In this document: positions 53,071 to 63,312 of the stretch, piece after piece
Numbering within the stretch: the stretch's first letter is position 1
Layout of the letters: every line of letters begins with the position of its first letter
Assembly: GCF_036850765.1 (NCBI RefSeq)
Contig: NC_089493.1
Span: 8,991,632 to 9,055,631, forward strand
Reading direction: 5' to 3'
DNA length: 64,000 nucleotides
Origin: Saccopteryx bilineata
Lineage: Eukaryota > Chordata > Mammalia > Chiroptera > Emballonuridae
Position numbers and translations under genes: made by a program
The notes under the pieces: generated by a model
Seen by the model: only the letters and a program-made list of their open reading frames with translations
What the model was told of the DNA's origin: nothing
Database searches by the model: none

Positions 53071-53849
53071 AGAGGACGGACCTGTCTGGCTGGAGATGCC
53101 TAAGGAAAATAGGGTGGAAGACTCCTGCAGGCAGACACGTGTGGGTCAGGACCCCCGGGGGGCAGCTCAGAGATGGGGACCGGGAGTACTTGGGAACCGT
53201 CCTTGGCGAAAATCACCGGGGAAACACATTCTGGAGAGGCCTGTGTGTTTAAGTGCCACAGGTGACTTCTTCCCCCTCCAGTCTGAAAGCTTCAGCCCCG
53301 ATTCAGCCTGCATCCTTCCGGCCCAGAGGGGCCATGATGTGCCCGGCATCAGGCCGCCCGAAGGCCTCCCGCTGCGCTGTTTACCCGGCACGCCCACGGG
53401 TCGTTTCCCCAGCTCACACCGCATCGTCCGTCCTGCCGAAGGGCTAACTGTGGCTTGGCGAGCGAGTGAGTGCAGGCTGCCTCTGAACCGGAGGAAAGTA
53501 CAGAAGGGGTTTGTAGAGATGGAGAGTTCTGGAATCATTGTGCCGGGCCCGAGAGATGGTCCCAGGGGTGGCAAGGTTGGCATCGGCTCTGCAGGGAAAT
53601 TCTGGTCGTGTTGACACATTCTGCCCCAAGCGAGTTATTAAAAATGAAAATGGTTTAAAGGTCCAGAAAGACAGCTGAGTTCCGAGCAGTTCTGGTGCCA
53701 AAGGCCTGGCAAAGGGGTCTACATGAGCACTTGGGTACGGAGCGCCTACTGTGAGCAGAGAAGGCTCCATGCGAGGGGCTCAGACAGCCTCAGAGGCCTC
53801 TAGGTGTGGTCCCTGTCCCCGAAGCAGTGGGGCGCTGGGAGCAGTGTGG
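53071..53849. other. unassigned sequence
   Basis: The 257-codon plus frame (52841-53614) starts in repeat sequence and has no domain; not called. A weak L2-like phrase (GAGCGCCTACTGTGAGCAGA) lies at about 53740. Confidence 0.45.
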
Positions 53850-54035
53850 CAGCCCAGTTCCACCCCTGGAGTGTGACCTCAGGCAAGCCACCTGGCCTCT
53901 CTCTGCGCCTGGGATTTCTAGTTTCAGAGCAGAGGCAATCATACCTGCCTGACTTGTTAGGATTAGTTCAGCTACTCTATCCGAAAGCAGTTAGCCAAGT
54001 GCCAGGCCCTGGCGGGCGTTCAAGAATATTTATTT
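53850..54035 (+). mobile_element. MIR SINE
   Basis: GAGTGTGACCTCAGGCAAGC, CACCTGGCCTCTCTCTGCGC, AATCATACCTGCCTGACTTG and GTGCCAGGCCCTGGC give most of a MIR in order. Confidence 0.6.
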
Positions 54036-54844
54036 ACTTCTTCCTCTCCTTCCCGTTTGGCAGTGACAGTGGTGGGACTATGACTGTAGTGGTCAGGGAG
54101 TCCCCCCCGGAACCAGGATCCCTTAAAACAGCACCCGTGGCCTCCATCTTAGTGGACGCTCAGGAGAACTGGGAACAAATGCTTCTTGCTTTTGTACAGA
54201 CCCACACCTCGGTGCAAGGATGCTGTTGAACTGCCGAGCCCCAGAGCCTGTGACCTTGAATTTGGGTGTCCTGAAAGGTGACTCAGGCCTCAAGTGGATC
54301 ACTGATCCCCATCCCTAGTGAGAGAGGCTCATACACCCTGACTCATCCCTACCAGCAGCCGGGGCAGACCAAGGAGCATGAGGCCAGCACACCAGTCATG
54401 GCCTTGGTCATTGCTCCAGTGACCCGGCTCCCCGGCAGCTGCCACTGGCATAGCACGGCTCAGACCCTCTCCCACAATCCCATTCCCACCTTTGTGCAGC
54501 CCGGGAGCACTTAGGAGCAAGCCCTTACGACTCAGTTGGGTCATCGTCATCTCCTCAGACACTTTCCTCCCCTGAGGACTGGCCGGCCTTGGGGCTGGGG
54601 GTCCCCAGGGCCACCTCGCCGCATTGTTGTAAAGTTGTCTGGTTTCTATCACTTGGTTGCGGGCTCCTCCATGTCAGGGCCTGGCTCCAAGTCAGCACCC
54701 CTTCCCTGCCTGGCCCAGAGAGGGGCACAAAGGAGCGGCTCTGGGCATGTCTGTAGACATGAACCCACATGAACTTCACCTTCTGAGGTCGATGTAGAAG
54801 AAGATAGGGTTCGGTGAAGTCATCGCCCTGGTGGTTTAGAAACC
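54036..54844. other. unassigned sequence
   Basis: Nothing recognised beyond chance frames. Confidence 0.4.
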
Positions 54845-55265
54845 TGACAACAAAGTTTACTTTTTTATGATGATAACATAACAGACGATTTGCAAAGTTC
54901 AGAAAAGTGTAAGGAGAAGAAGAATGACTAATACTCTTTCCATGAGAGACCATGCCTGTTAGCGTCTGGCTCCTCCTCTGCTCTTAGAGTTCATTTCTGA
55001 TGCGCTGTGCTGTGTTGCAGCCTTTGCCAGAGTGGCGATCAGTTATGTATACACCCCGGTAGTAGACTCTTTCCCCCCACTTCACATGATATCATAAGCA
55101 TTTCTCTCGAGTTACTTGTTGTAAATATTTTCTTTAAACAATTGCATAATCTTCCACTGGGTAGATTGGCCAGTTTACTTAGCTGAACTCTGTTATTAGA
55201 AATTAAGGTGGTTTCCACATTCTCAGTGTTATAAATAACACTGTGATAATACAGCTTTGTTCATA
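54845..55265 (-). mobile_element. L1M-type 3'-end fragment
   Basis: AGTTCAGAAAAGTGTAAGGA, CACATGATATCATAAGCATT, GGTGGTTTCCACATTCTCAG and TATAAATAACACTGTGATAA follow the reversed order of a common old L1M 3' region. Confidence 0.45.
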
Positions 55266-55458
55266 GTTGGTTATTCGGAGACAGAGCTTGGGGTCTGCCA
55301 GGCTGAGCGTTGGACAGTCATAAAACGCCACAGATAAATTTTGCTTGTCCATTCATGGCTGATCTGGTTCCCTTTTTTGGTTTGGTTTTGCTTTGTTTTA
55401 ATGAAGATTCCACATACACATTCTATTTTACGGCTTCTTTTGATGAGTCAGAAGATTA
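55266..55458. other. unassigned spacer
   Basis: T-rich patch at about 55373-55400, otherwise unremarkable. Confidence 0.4.
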
Positions 55459-55696
55459 GGTTAGGTGAGCCCTGGCCAGGGAGGTCAGTGTGTTAGAGCG
55501 TCGTCCCAAAACACCAAGGTTGTGGGTTTGATCCCCACTCACTCAGGGCACATACAAGAATCAACCAATGAATGCATGAATAAATGGAAAAACAAATCAA
55601 TGTCTCTCTCTCTCTCTCTCTCTGTCTCTCTGTCCCTGCTTCTCTTTCTAAAGTCAATAAATAAATAAATATTAAAAATAAAAGACGGTTAGGTGA
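55459..55696 (+). mobile_element. Ves-like SINE with target-site duplication
   Basis: GGTTAGGTGA occurs at 55459-55468 and 55687-55696. The body begins GCCCTGGCCAGGGAGGTCAG, carries the B box GTGGGTTTGATCCCCAC and GGGCACATACAAGAATCAA, then a CT run and an AATAAATAAATAAATATTAA tail. Confidence 0.9.
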
Positions 55697-57175
55697 CCCT
55701 GGGCCCACCTTCCTGTATGTCACCCTCCATCTGCTGAAGCCCTTCGGATGGGCTGGGAGCCCTCCCTCTTGCCTCAACTCCACTCCTCTCTATGGTTTCC
55801 ACACGGAGGCCACGTGGCCACAGCCATTTGCCTGCATACCTCTGCTGACTTTCTTTCTGAACGAGAAGAGTGAGATATTCCTCAGACTTCTACTTCTTTC
55901 CAGAGTGGGAAGTGAAGGGCCGGCCGAGAGGGCTTTGGGTTTCATAAACCACGAAAACGTGTGTGTGTTTTTTTTTTTTTTGGTGGCAGGGAAGAATATT
56001 CCTAATGCTCAAAACGCAGGTCAAGTCTGTCTTTGTGGAAAGATCGCCGTGACAGCAGACCTTTTACTGTACCTGAGTTTGAGACCAGCTTTATGGGTTC
56101 CCATGCCTTGGGCTGCCTCACTCGCTACCTGTCTCTGCCGGTTGCTGTCCAGCTTCTGCCTGCAGTGCCTTCTGCCGGGAGGGGACGTTGCCCTGGGCAG
56201 TGGGCTTTCCACCCCCAGCACATAAAAGGCAACTGATGCAGAAGCGTCTCAAACAATGAGGATATCTACATCGCCCGTCATGTGCAGCCCAGAGGCAGCC
56301 TCAGGCAGAGTGCAATCACCGATGCTCTTGCCAGGGACCCGACTTCTGTCCAGTCTCTCTGCTCAGCACGGATGGCTCCTGAAGCTGGTCCCTCATGATT
56401 ACAATGTGTGGGCCGGTGATGACTGGGGCAACATGCTTCCTCTTCACACCCACCAGGAAAAGACAGAGGCCTATTTCCCAACCATATATATCTTTTCCTT
56501 CAGTCTAACCAGGCCCACTGAGGACACATGCCCACTCCTTGACAGATAATTGTCACAGGGAAATTCTGTGCATTGATTGGTTAGATTAATCATAGCGGTG
56601 GAATGAATCTTGGGGAACAAGCCTCATGTCCACCATAGACACCTTCCTTGAGTCCTCCTGACCTGCCTGTCCTCATTCTTGACTTTGTATTTGCAGAGAC
56701 TCGAACTCAGCTCTTCCTGAGTCGAGCCCCGTATCAAACCCCAGCGGAAGCCAGTTCTTCCCAAACCAGGCCATCGGCCTTTGTGCCCATCACCTAGGAC
56801 ACTACTCCCAAAAAGCGGACGGGCTGTTTTGTTCTCAACACCCCCATCCATTTCACACTGCGGTTTAGGACTTCAACTCATTTCTCAACAACTCCCTCTT
56901 TCTAAATGTAATCATTTTCCAAGCCTCCATTTGACCCCAGGAGACCGGGCGAAGACAGCACCAAAGTGGTTTGTGGAACAGCAAACATTTCAGTAAACAG
57001 GAGGAGAGGCGATGTTTCCCATCGGACCCCCGAGTTCCTTGAGGCGGCCACTCTGTCTGCTAACAGCACCCGGAAGAGCTGTTTCTGCACACGGCCACGG
57101 GTGTCTACTCGGAAACCCGGCGTGGGGCCGCTGCGGAGGCCGCTGCCTGGCTTCTGCGTTCCACGCCTTGTGCAA
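55697..57175. other. unassigned sequence
   Basis: Open frames up to 126 codons without domains; no repeat family. A T run lies at 55968-55981. GTAAACA (FOX-like, 56994-57000) and GTGGTTTGTGG (56967-56977) lie near the right end. Confidence 0.45.
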
Positions 57176-57480
57176 CTGATTGCTGCGGGTGGGGAGGCTT
57201 TCCCGCTAATGAGCCTGTCGCTGAGCTCCCGGCTCTCTGATCCCGCCACCTGGGCCAGTGCCAGCTGCAGTCCAGGAAGCACAGGTCCCTGAAGTGATTA
57301 GGGTTTTGCAACCGCTCTCCCGATGCTAATGTCATTAAGCCTCCGCCACCATTACCCCGGACAGGCCGCTGGTCTCTGGTGAGCTCTCTAAATGCGCGTT
57401 AGGCCGACAGCCAGGGTTGCGTTCTCATCAGCGTGTGACCCCCTTGTGAAGATGCTCTTCCACGCTTAGCAGAGGTAACA
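57176..57480. other. unique patch with repeated TAAT cores, possible regulatory DNA
   Basis: In GC-rich unique DNA with no repeat match, CGCTAATGAG, GTGATTAGGG, GCTAATGTCATTAAG (57325-57339) and CCATTACCCC supply five homeodomain-like cores in about 160 bp. No supported coding frame. Enhancer function is a guess. Confidence 0.2.
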
Positions 57481-57985
57481 AATCACAGGATACCGGACCC
57501 TGGGAGGGTGACCTGGAAACCCGTACGCCTGATTCTTGTAGTACCTGCATTAGGGTCACTCGGGATGCTGGTCAAAGAGGACGATTCTTGGGCTTCAAGG
57601 CCACATTCCTCTCAAGGACGTGATTTAAAAAAAGCAAATTTTTTCTTTCATGGCCACAACCCTCCCACGTGTACAGGGTCACTTATTCGGAGATGGCAGG
57701 GTCCCTGTTGGAGTTGATGTCACGGTTTCTAATGAAACCTGTTTTCCAAATTCTCATCACTGCTCTGAGCAGCTTAGGAACCGGGCTTAGAAACGGAGTG
57801 TTCAGCATTTTCACGATGCATCCCCTTCCTTCCTCTTACTGGGTATTGGCTGCTTCACAGAGTCAGAGGTGGCGCCCTGGCCAAGGAGCCTAGCCAAGGG
57901 GGTGAAGGGAGCGAAACTCCAATGTGCCGCCTGTCCCCCCAGCCTTGTCCCCTGGGTGGGCCCATCTGCCTGGGGAAGGCGCTGT
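57481..57985. other. unassigned sequence with possible MER trace
   Basis: CTGCATTAGGGTCACTCGGG followed by ATGCTGGTCAAAGAGGACGA (57546-57586) weakly recalls an old MER20/MER5-type DNA transposon end. Not firm. Confidence 0.3.
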
Positions 57986-57989
57986 CCTT

Positions 57990-58070
57990 TATATATATAT
58001 ATTGATATATTTCCCCCTGTTTTTACCATTCTATTATTTTATTCTATATATAAATATTCTGTTCATCTTT
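57990..58070. repeat. TA-rich low-complexity tract
   Basis: TATATATATATATTGATATA and similar AT-rich sequence. Confidence 0.7.
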
Positions 58071-58094
58071 ACATTGTTTAGGCATACTATCTAT

Positions 58095-59360
58095 AGGCAA
58101 GTATATTTTAAATTGAGGTAAAATTTACAGCCAGTGAAGGGCACAGATCTATAATGTCCAGTCTGATGGGTTTTCACAAATATATATATATATCCATAGA
58201 ATCAACTCCCAATTTGGAAAATAAATATGTTCATTCATATCCACAAAAAGTTTCCTTCTCTTGCAGTCAACTCCTGCCTCGCCAAGGCAGCCACTGTTCT
58301 GGTGAATTCCGCCACAGAACACGAAGGTTCGGCCTGCCCTCAAACGCCACGTGGAAGAATCCTATGGAGTCTTCTGTGCGTGACTTCTTTTGTTCAGCCG
58401 TCTGATGTCTCTGGGAGTCGTATACATGTCATTGTGGCTTTGATGGTGGTGTTTCCTGGTGCTGAGCGGCATTCCACTGTAAGAGCATACTACGATTTCT
58501 TTATCCACTCACCTGTTGGTAGACATTTGGCTTGTTTCCACCTGGGGAGTATTTTAAATCAATCTGCTGTGCACGTTCCAGGGCAGGAATTTCTGTGGAC
58601 ATAACCTTCCATTGTTTTCCCGGGTATATATCTAGGAGGAGAATTTCTGGTCAGATGGTAAGTATGTGTTGCATGCACTTCATAAGAAACTACATGAGTG
58701 GCTACAGTAACAATTTATGCCATATGGTTACAGTATTACTTTATGTATATGAGGGTCTAAAGGACAAGTATGATACTGAGTAAGTGTCTGAGCTTTCTGG
58801 CTACTCCATGTATTTACCAAAGAGTGCTGTTATTAGATTTTTAAACTTTTAGTTCCTCAAGAGGTATGAAGTGGCACCTTATTGTGATTTTAATTTGCAT
58901 TTCCCTGATGCCTGATAATGTTGAATGCTTTGTCATGTGTTTATTGGCCATCTGTCTGTCTATCTTCTGGAAGCGTCTTTTTACATCTTTTACCCAATTT
59001 TTATCACATTGTTTCTCTTTTTGTTATTGAACTGTAGGAGTTTAAAACTCTCCCTGGGATACCAGCCCTTCTTCAGATCTCTGTTCTGTACATATTTTCT
59101 CCCAGTCTTTGGCTTGCTTATTCTTGTTTTAAAAAAATAACGCCTGTTGTCGAGCAGGAGGTTTTGATTTTGGGTGAGTATAGTTCGTTTTTCTTTTCTG
59201 CTTATTGTTTTCTCTGCCCTGTGTGGGCAGATTTCACCTACCCCAAATCATGAATATACTTCCCTGTGTATAGTTAAAATTTTTTCCTTTAGTCTTTGGG
59301 TTTAGGCACACAGTCATCTTAAAACACTCTTGCTTAATGATGTGAAGTTGGGATCTGGGC
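58095..59360 (-). mobile_element. L1M 3'-half remnant
   Basis: In order: ATGTCCAGTCTGATGGGTTT, CAACTCCTGCCTCGCCAAGG, GAGCGGCATTCCACTGTAAG, TGGTAGACATTTGGCTTGTT, TTATTGTGATTTTAATTTGC, TGTGTTTATTGGCCATCTGT and TTTCTCCCAGTCTTTGGCTT. The order is reversed L1 3' untranslated region into ORF2. Unreadable as protein. A TA run sits at about 58180-58192. Confidence 0.7.
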
Positions 59361-59879
59361 TCGTTTTCTCTCCCCATGCCCCCATGTCCCTGCAGGGTCC
59401 CACCGCTGAGGCATGAACACATGGTGGGACGTGGGGAGTGTCAGAGAACAGGACTTACCCCTCAGCTCTCGTCCAAGCATGGCAACCGCACCCCAGTGAG
59501 TCCAACAACTTTGTGGCCGTTCGGAACAGCAACTAAAGATTGTCACTTATCACCTGACAGTCTTTAGCAGACAGACCAGAACATGCTCCCGCCGGGTCAA
59601 CCTTTGGTTCCTGGCTCTTTCTTGAATTGGGACAGACATGAAAGGGGAGAAAGGTAACATCACGATAGGACAGGGAACACGGACACCTCTCCAGTTTCTG
59701 AGCAGCAATCTGAGATTATGTTTGGATAAGTGATCCGAGTTGCATAACAAGTAAGTCCATACAGGAGTAGCCTATTTGAAGACCGGTCATTAAGTGGCCA
59801 CCCAAGGTTAAATTAAGGCGATTTGTACCAGCGTTGCCAAACTCTTGGGTTATCCTTTTAGGCCTCCAGGCTCCAGCCC
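59361..59879. other. unassigned sequence
   Basis: Nothing recognised. Confidence 0.4.
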
Positions 59880-60085
59880 TCAGGCACCTGCTCAGGCAGC
59901 ACCTTCAGCGCAGAATGTCATCTCCCCTCTCTTCACCTTTCATCAGTGAGCCCATTGTTCAAAACCACACTTCAGTGCCTCCTCCTCCATAGAGCCTTCT
60001 TTGATTTCCTCCTCAGTGGCTTCCCACGCTCTCCATCATTGTTTCCTGAGAGTTTGCTCATATCCTATCTTCCTGTGAAATGATG
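59880..60085 (+). mobile_element. L2 fragment
   Basis: AAAACCACACTTCAGTGCCT, CCTCCTCCATAGAGCCTTCT, TTGATTTCCTCC and CTCCATCATTGTTTCCTGAG weakly follow sense L2. Confidence 0.4.
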
Positions 60086-60089
60086 GAAA

Positions 60090-60300
60090 TAAACACAGGC
60101 TCTGGAGACAGACTCGAGTTTGTATCCTGACTCTGCCAAGTCGGCTTTAAGATGTTTAGCTCATCAGTTAACCTTTTAAAGCCTCTTTTTTCCTCATCTG
60201 TAAAGTAGACTTAATAATGGGAACTACCTCCTACACTTCTGTGGGAGTCAAATAAGCACACGTGCAGAGTCCTATAACTGTAGCCTGCGATGTGGACTCG
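60090..60300 (+). mobile_element. MIR SINE
   Basis: ACAGACTCGAGTTTGTATCC (head), TTAACCTTTTAAAGCCTC, TTTTTTCCTCATCTGTAAAG (core) and GGAACTACCTCCTACACTTC (3' part) keep full MIR order. The most complete MIR in the window. Confidence 0.7.
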
Positions 60301-60369
60301 GTTGATGTTCGTGGCTATGGTGACAATGGGGTGACAATGATCACAATTACTTGTTTAACTTTACCTTGG

Positions 60370-60525
60370 ATTATAGTGGTTCTTCTCACCTGTCTCCCCT
60401 TCTTAACTAGAACTCCTAGGAGAAGGAAATGTGTCTGATTTCTGTCCCAAACATCCAGAAAGCTGGATGGACCCTCATAAGCACTCAACAAATGTCTTTT
60501 GAAATGCAAACTGAGATGAGCCAGA
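60370..60525 (+). mobile_element. L2 3'-end fragment
   Basis: AACTCCTAGGAGAAGGAAAT, GTGTCTGATTTCTGTCCCAA and CATAAGCACTCAACAAATGT fit the sense L2 3' end. Confidence 0.45.
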
Positions 60526-60548
60526 CCCTAACACTGAAACATGAAAAC

Positions 60549-60963
60549 ATATTCCTATTTCTTTTTTTTTTTTCCTGCATTTTTCTGAAGCTGGAAACGG
60601 GGAGAGACAGTCAGACATGCGCCCGACCGGGATCCACCCGGCACGCCCACCAGGGGCGACGCTCTGCCCACCAGGGGGCGACGCTCTGCCCCTTCGGGGT
60701 GTCGCTCCGCCGCGACCAGAGCCACTCTAGCGCCTGGGGCAGAGGCCAAGAAGCCATCCCCAGCGCCCAGGCCATCTTTGCTCCAATGGAGCCCTGGCTG
60801 CGGGAGGGGAAGAGAGAGACAGAGAGGAAGGAGGGGGGGGGGGTGGAGAAGCAAATGGGCGCCTCTCCTATGTGCCCTGGCCGGGAATCGAACCCGGGTC
60901 CCCCACACGCCAGGCCGACGCTCTACTGCTGAGCCAACCGGCCAGGGCCTATATTCCTATTTC
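60549..60963 (-). mobile_element. full-length long tRNA-derived SINE with perfect target-site duplications
   Basis: The 13-base ATATTCCTATTTC occurs at 60549-60561 and 60951-60963. The body (60562-60950) on the minus strand has the tRNA-like head GGCCCTGGCCGGTTGGCTCA, B box GGTTCGATTCC (60884-60894), a GA/CT-rich segment, the GGAGCAAAGATGGCCTGGGC region, a 21-22 bp internal duplication with CCCCTGGTGGGC, a terminal CCCCGTTTCCAGCTTCAG block and a 12-base poly-A. It would be transcribed by RNA polymerase III from its internal boxes. Confidence 0.95.
60647..60680 (+). promoter_or_regulatory. tandem CTCF-core-like motifs inside the SINE
   Basis: CCACCAGGGGCG (60647-60658) and CCACCAGGGGGCG (60668-60680), both in the same direction. 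The second equals the CTCF core consensus. Binding is not demonstrated. Confidence 0.45.
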
Positions 60964-62089
60964 AACCGTGGCGAGGCCCACAGTTCCTGGAGTGAACCAG
61001 AAGGGTAAGCACTCTACCAAAATACATTTTTTCCAAATGTATCTAATGTGTTTGCTCGAGCACCAGGGGACACGTGAGGCCAGGCTTTCGTCCACTTGCA
61101 CCTTTGGGTTCTCGTTGGTGCTCTGTCCTTGCTGAGTTCCTGTGGTTTGTACATGACAGGATGCAGGGCTGGATGGCCTGGGAGTTCTGAACCCTGCTTT
61201 GGAAGCTGGCTTTGCCCTGCTTGTTCAACACTTCCCCCCGCCGCACTCTGGGTGACTGACAGCACAGGGGCGGGACCACGGGATGGGCCAAGGCTGATCC
61301 CACACACCACCGGTTAATGTATGGCCCCCGCGGGGACTGGCCGGCCAGGGTTTCCCCATTCTTGGCACGGGGACACAGAAGTGTTTGTTCTGCACTGTCC
61401 AGGGGAGCTGCAGGCCTGGAACAATGGTGAATGATTTATCTGGCGAGGTGTATTTGAGTTCCAAAGTGTTGCTAAGCATATTAACTAGCTGTCCTCCCCT
61501 GTCAGTCCCCGCCGGGAGTTTCGGGATCCATCCAGGAAGGAGTTCACTCAGTTTGCACGGTTGTTGAGGCACCGGTTCATCTTGCCCCCCCATCTTCCCA
61601 GCCCCTGGATAGTATCACTGTGCCTCCCAACCTTTTAGCCGGGGGTGACTCCACATTACATACATTTTAAAATTTAAAATCTAGTTTAAAGATGGATGAC
61701 ACCTGAGTCTAGATCCATTCTGTGTGAGATCACGTTTCTTCATGTTCTGACCCACCAATGGGGAGGTCACATCTGAATGTCTAAATTGGCAAGGTGTCCT
61801 GCCAGAATGGGCCATGGGGCATGGTCCGATTAATCTTTGGGGAGAACCCTTGTACCCCCCCAGCAGCAGAACAGTGCTCCGAATCCTTGCATAAGACACC
61901 CCCATTCTAGTCTGCACCAAAGGCCACGAAACAACGATCAACTAAACAAATTCTTCCCTTGGAGGGTAAGCTTCGGGAAAAATCTGAACAAAGAGTCACA
62001 AAGCACCGGCTTCTGCAGAATGAGAGGGACGCGGGCCAGGAGTTGATGGATGCCACGTCGCGCTACGCAATGGATTTCATACGTTTTCT
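60964..62089. other. unassigned sequence
   Basis: No repeat or gene is recognised. Chance frames up to 122 codons. A faint hAT-like phrase (CCTCCCAACCTTTTAGCC) at about 61623 lacks a partner end. Confidence 0.45.
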
Positions 62090-62290
62090 TTTTTTTAAAC
62101 ACAAAACTGTTCATAATTTATAAGCTGTTTTGTAGCTTTCCCTTGGCAAGTGCAGTATCTCGTGAGCGTTTTCTGATGTCCTGACACAGTTTTCTTCACC
62201 ATCCCTTTTAGCGGTTGTAGGGTGTTTCGTTAAATGATTGTTTCACAATTTTTATTTATCCAAAATATTATTGTTGATAGTTTGGAAGAA
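62090..62290 (-). mobile_element. possible L1-type 3'-end fragment
   Basis: An AT-rich block with TTTTGTAGCTTTCCCTTGGC and TTCTTCACCATCCCTTTTAG recalls old L1 3' ends. Weak. Confidence 0.25.
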
Positions 62291-62314
62291 CCATATCATA
62301 ATATAATTCATTAA

Positions 62315-62370
62315 TGTATTTTCCAGCTGTTCAGTAAACATCCACCATGTGCCAGGCCTTCTAAAGAAAA
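62315..62370 (-). mobile_element. L2/MIR 3'-end fragment
   Basis: TTCAGTAAACATCCACCATG followed by TGCCAGGCCTTCT is the reversed terminal phrase. Confidence 0.45.
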
Positions 62371-63164
62371 GTAACACCTCTTTAAAAATTCCCGGTCCGG
62401 GGAGGAGATCGTGGAAGCGACTATGCCAGAGCAAGAAGAATTCTGCCCACAGACGTTTGGGACATGGCACAGGCCACAGGTCACAGGCCAGCTCCTCTCA
62501 GGGGTGAGGACCTGCTACGCCCTCTCGCCGTGAAGTGTTTGGACTGTGACCTGCGCCTGTTGGAGGCGGGAGGCTCACATCGGGCCGGGTACCAGCGGCC
62601 TCCCCTGCTCCACCACCTCCTCCGGGGACAGAAGCTCGCAGCGCCTGTGTGTGTTAGGCCCAGCTGCTAGACTCTACAAACATCCGTGTCCAGGCTGGTC
62701 GGCAAAGACCAGGAGCAGGGCTTGAGCCGTGGCGTGCTGGTCAATCCTGAACCATCAGCTCTCAAAAAGGTACACATAGTTATATACATGCACACATTTA
62801 TCATAAACTTCCCTGAGATAAAGGATGTATAGACAGATAGTCCAAACCATCTAACAAAAGGACAATTAGACACCGGTGCTTCTAACTGTCCCTTTGTTTG
62901 GCACCGAGGATTTTACACTCAAGGCAGCTCACCCGAGTCCGAGGGATGAGAGTGTGCCTTTCTTCTGTGAGGTGAGCGAGGCTGGCGGGGAGGGGACAGG
63001 GGGCAGAGGCAACCAGAGTCCCTGGTGACTCCATATGGCAGAAATCGACCTTTTCCACCAGGGCCCTGTGCATGTGTGTGTGTGTGTGTGTAAATTTAAA
63101 TGAGGTTTATGAAATTTTAGATCCTGTAACCTGCCCTTTCCCATCCATAACAGAGCGTTAGCTA
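62371..63164. other. unassigned sequence with TG microsatellite
   Basis: TG run at about 63072-63091. Nothing else is recognised. Confidence 0.45.
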
Positions 63165-63312
63165 TCCTTTGTATGGTTACCTTTCCTCACAGATCACTAC
63201 TGCACCATGTTCCATTGTGTGGGTGCTTCCCGGTGTGATAAACTCCTATTGACAGCATCAAAGGTTGTTTCTAGCACTTTGCCATTACAAACACTGCTGT
63301 GATTTTCGGCAA
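63165..63312 (-). mobile_element. L1M-type fragment
   Basis: CCATGTTCCATTGTGTGGGT, AAAGGTTGTTTCTAGCACTT and TACAAACACTGCTGTGATTT follow the reversed L1 phrases ATTCCATTGTATGG, GGTTGTTTCCA and AATGCTGCTATGA. Confidence 0.5.

Noticed and set aside
52841..53614. 257-codon plus-strand open frame
   Set aside because: The first third is old repeat sequence (the TTAGTGGCTTAAAACAA phrase), and the rest shows no domain.
52459..60680. Convergent CTCF loop anchor pair formed by the two SINEs
   Set aside because: Both CTCF-like cores point the same way, so the pair does not form the convergent arrangement typical of loop anchors.
60873..60949. tRNA gene on the minus strand
   Set aside because: The A and B boxes and closing stem-like ends belong to the tRNA-derived head of the long SINE, which continues into the SINE body and is flanked by target-site duplications. 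The same applies to 52665-52739.
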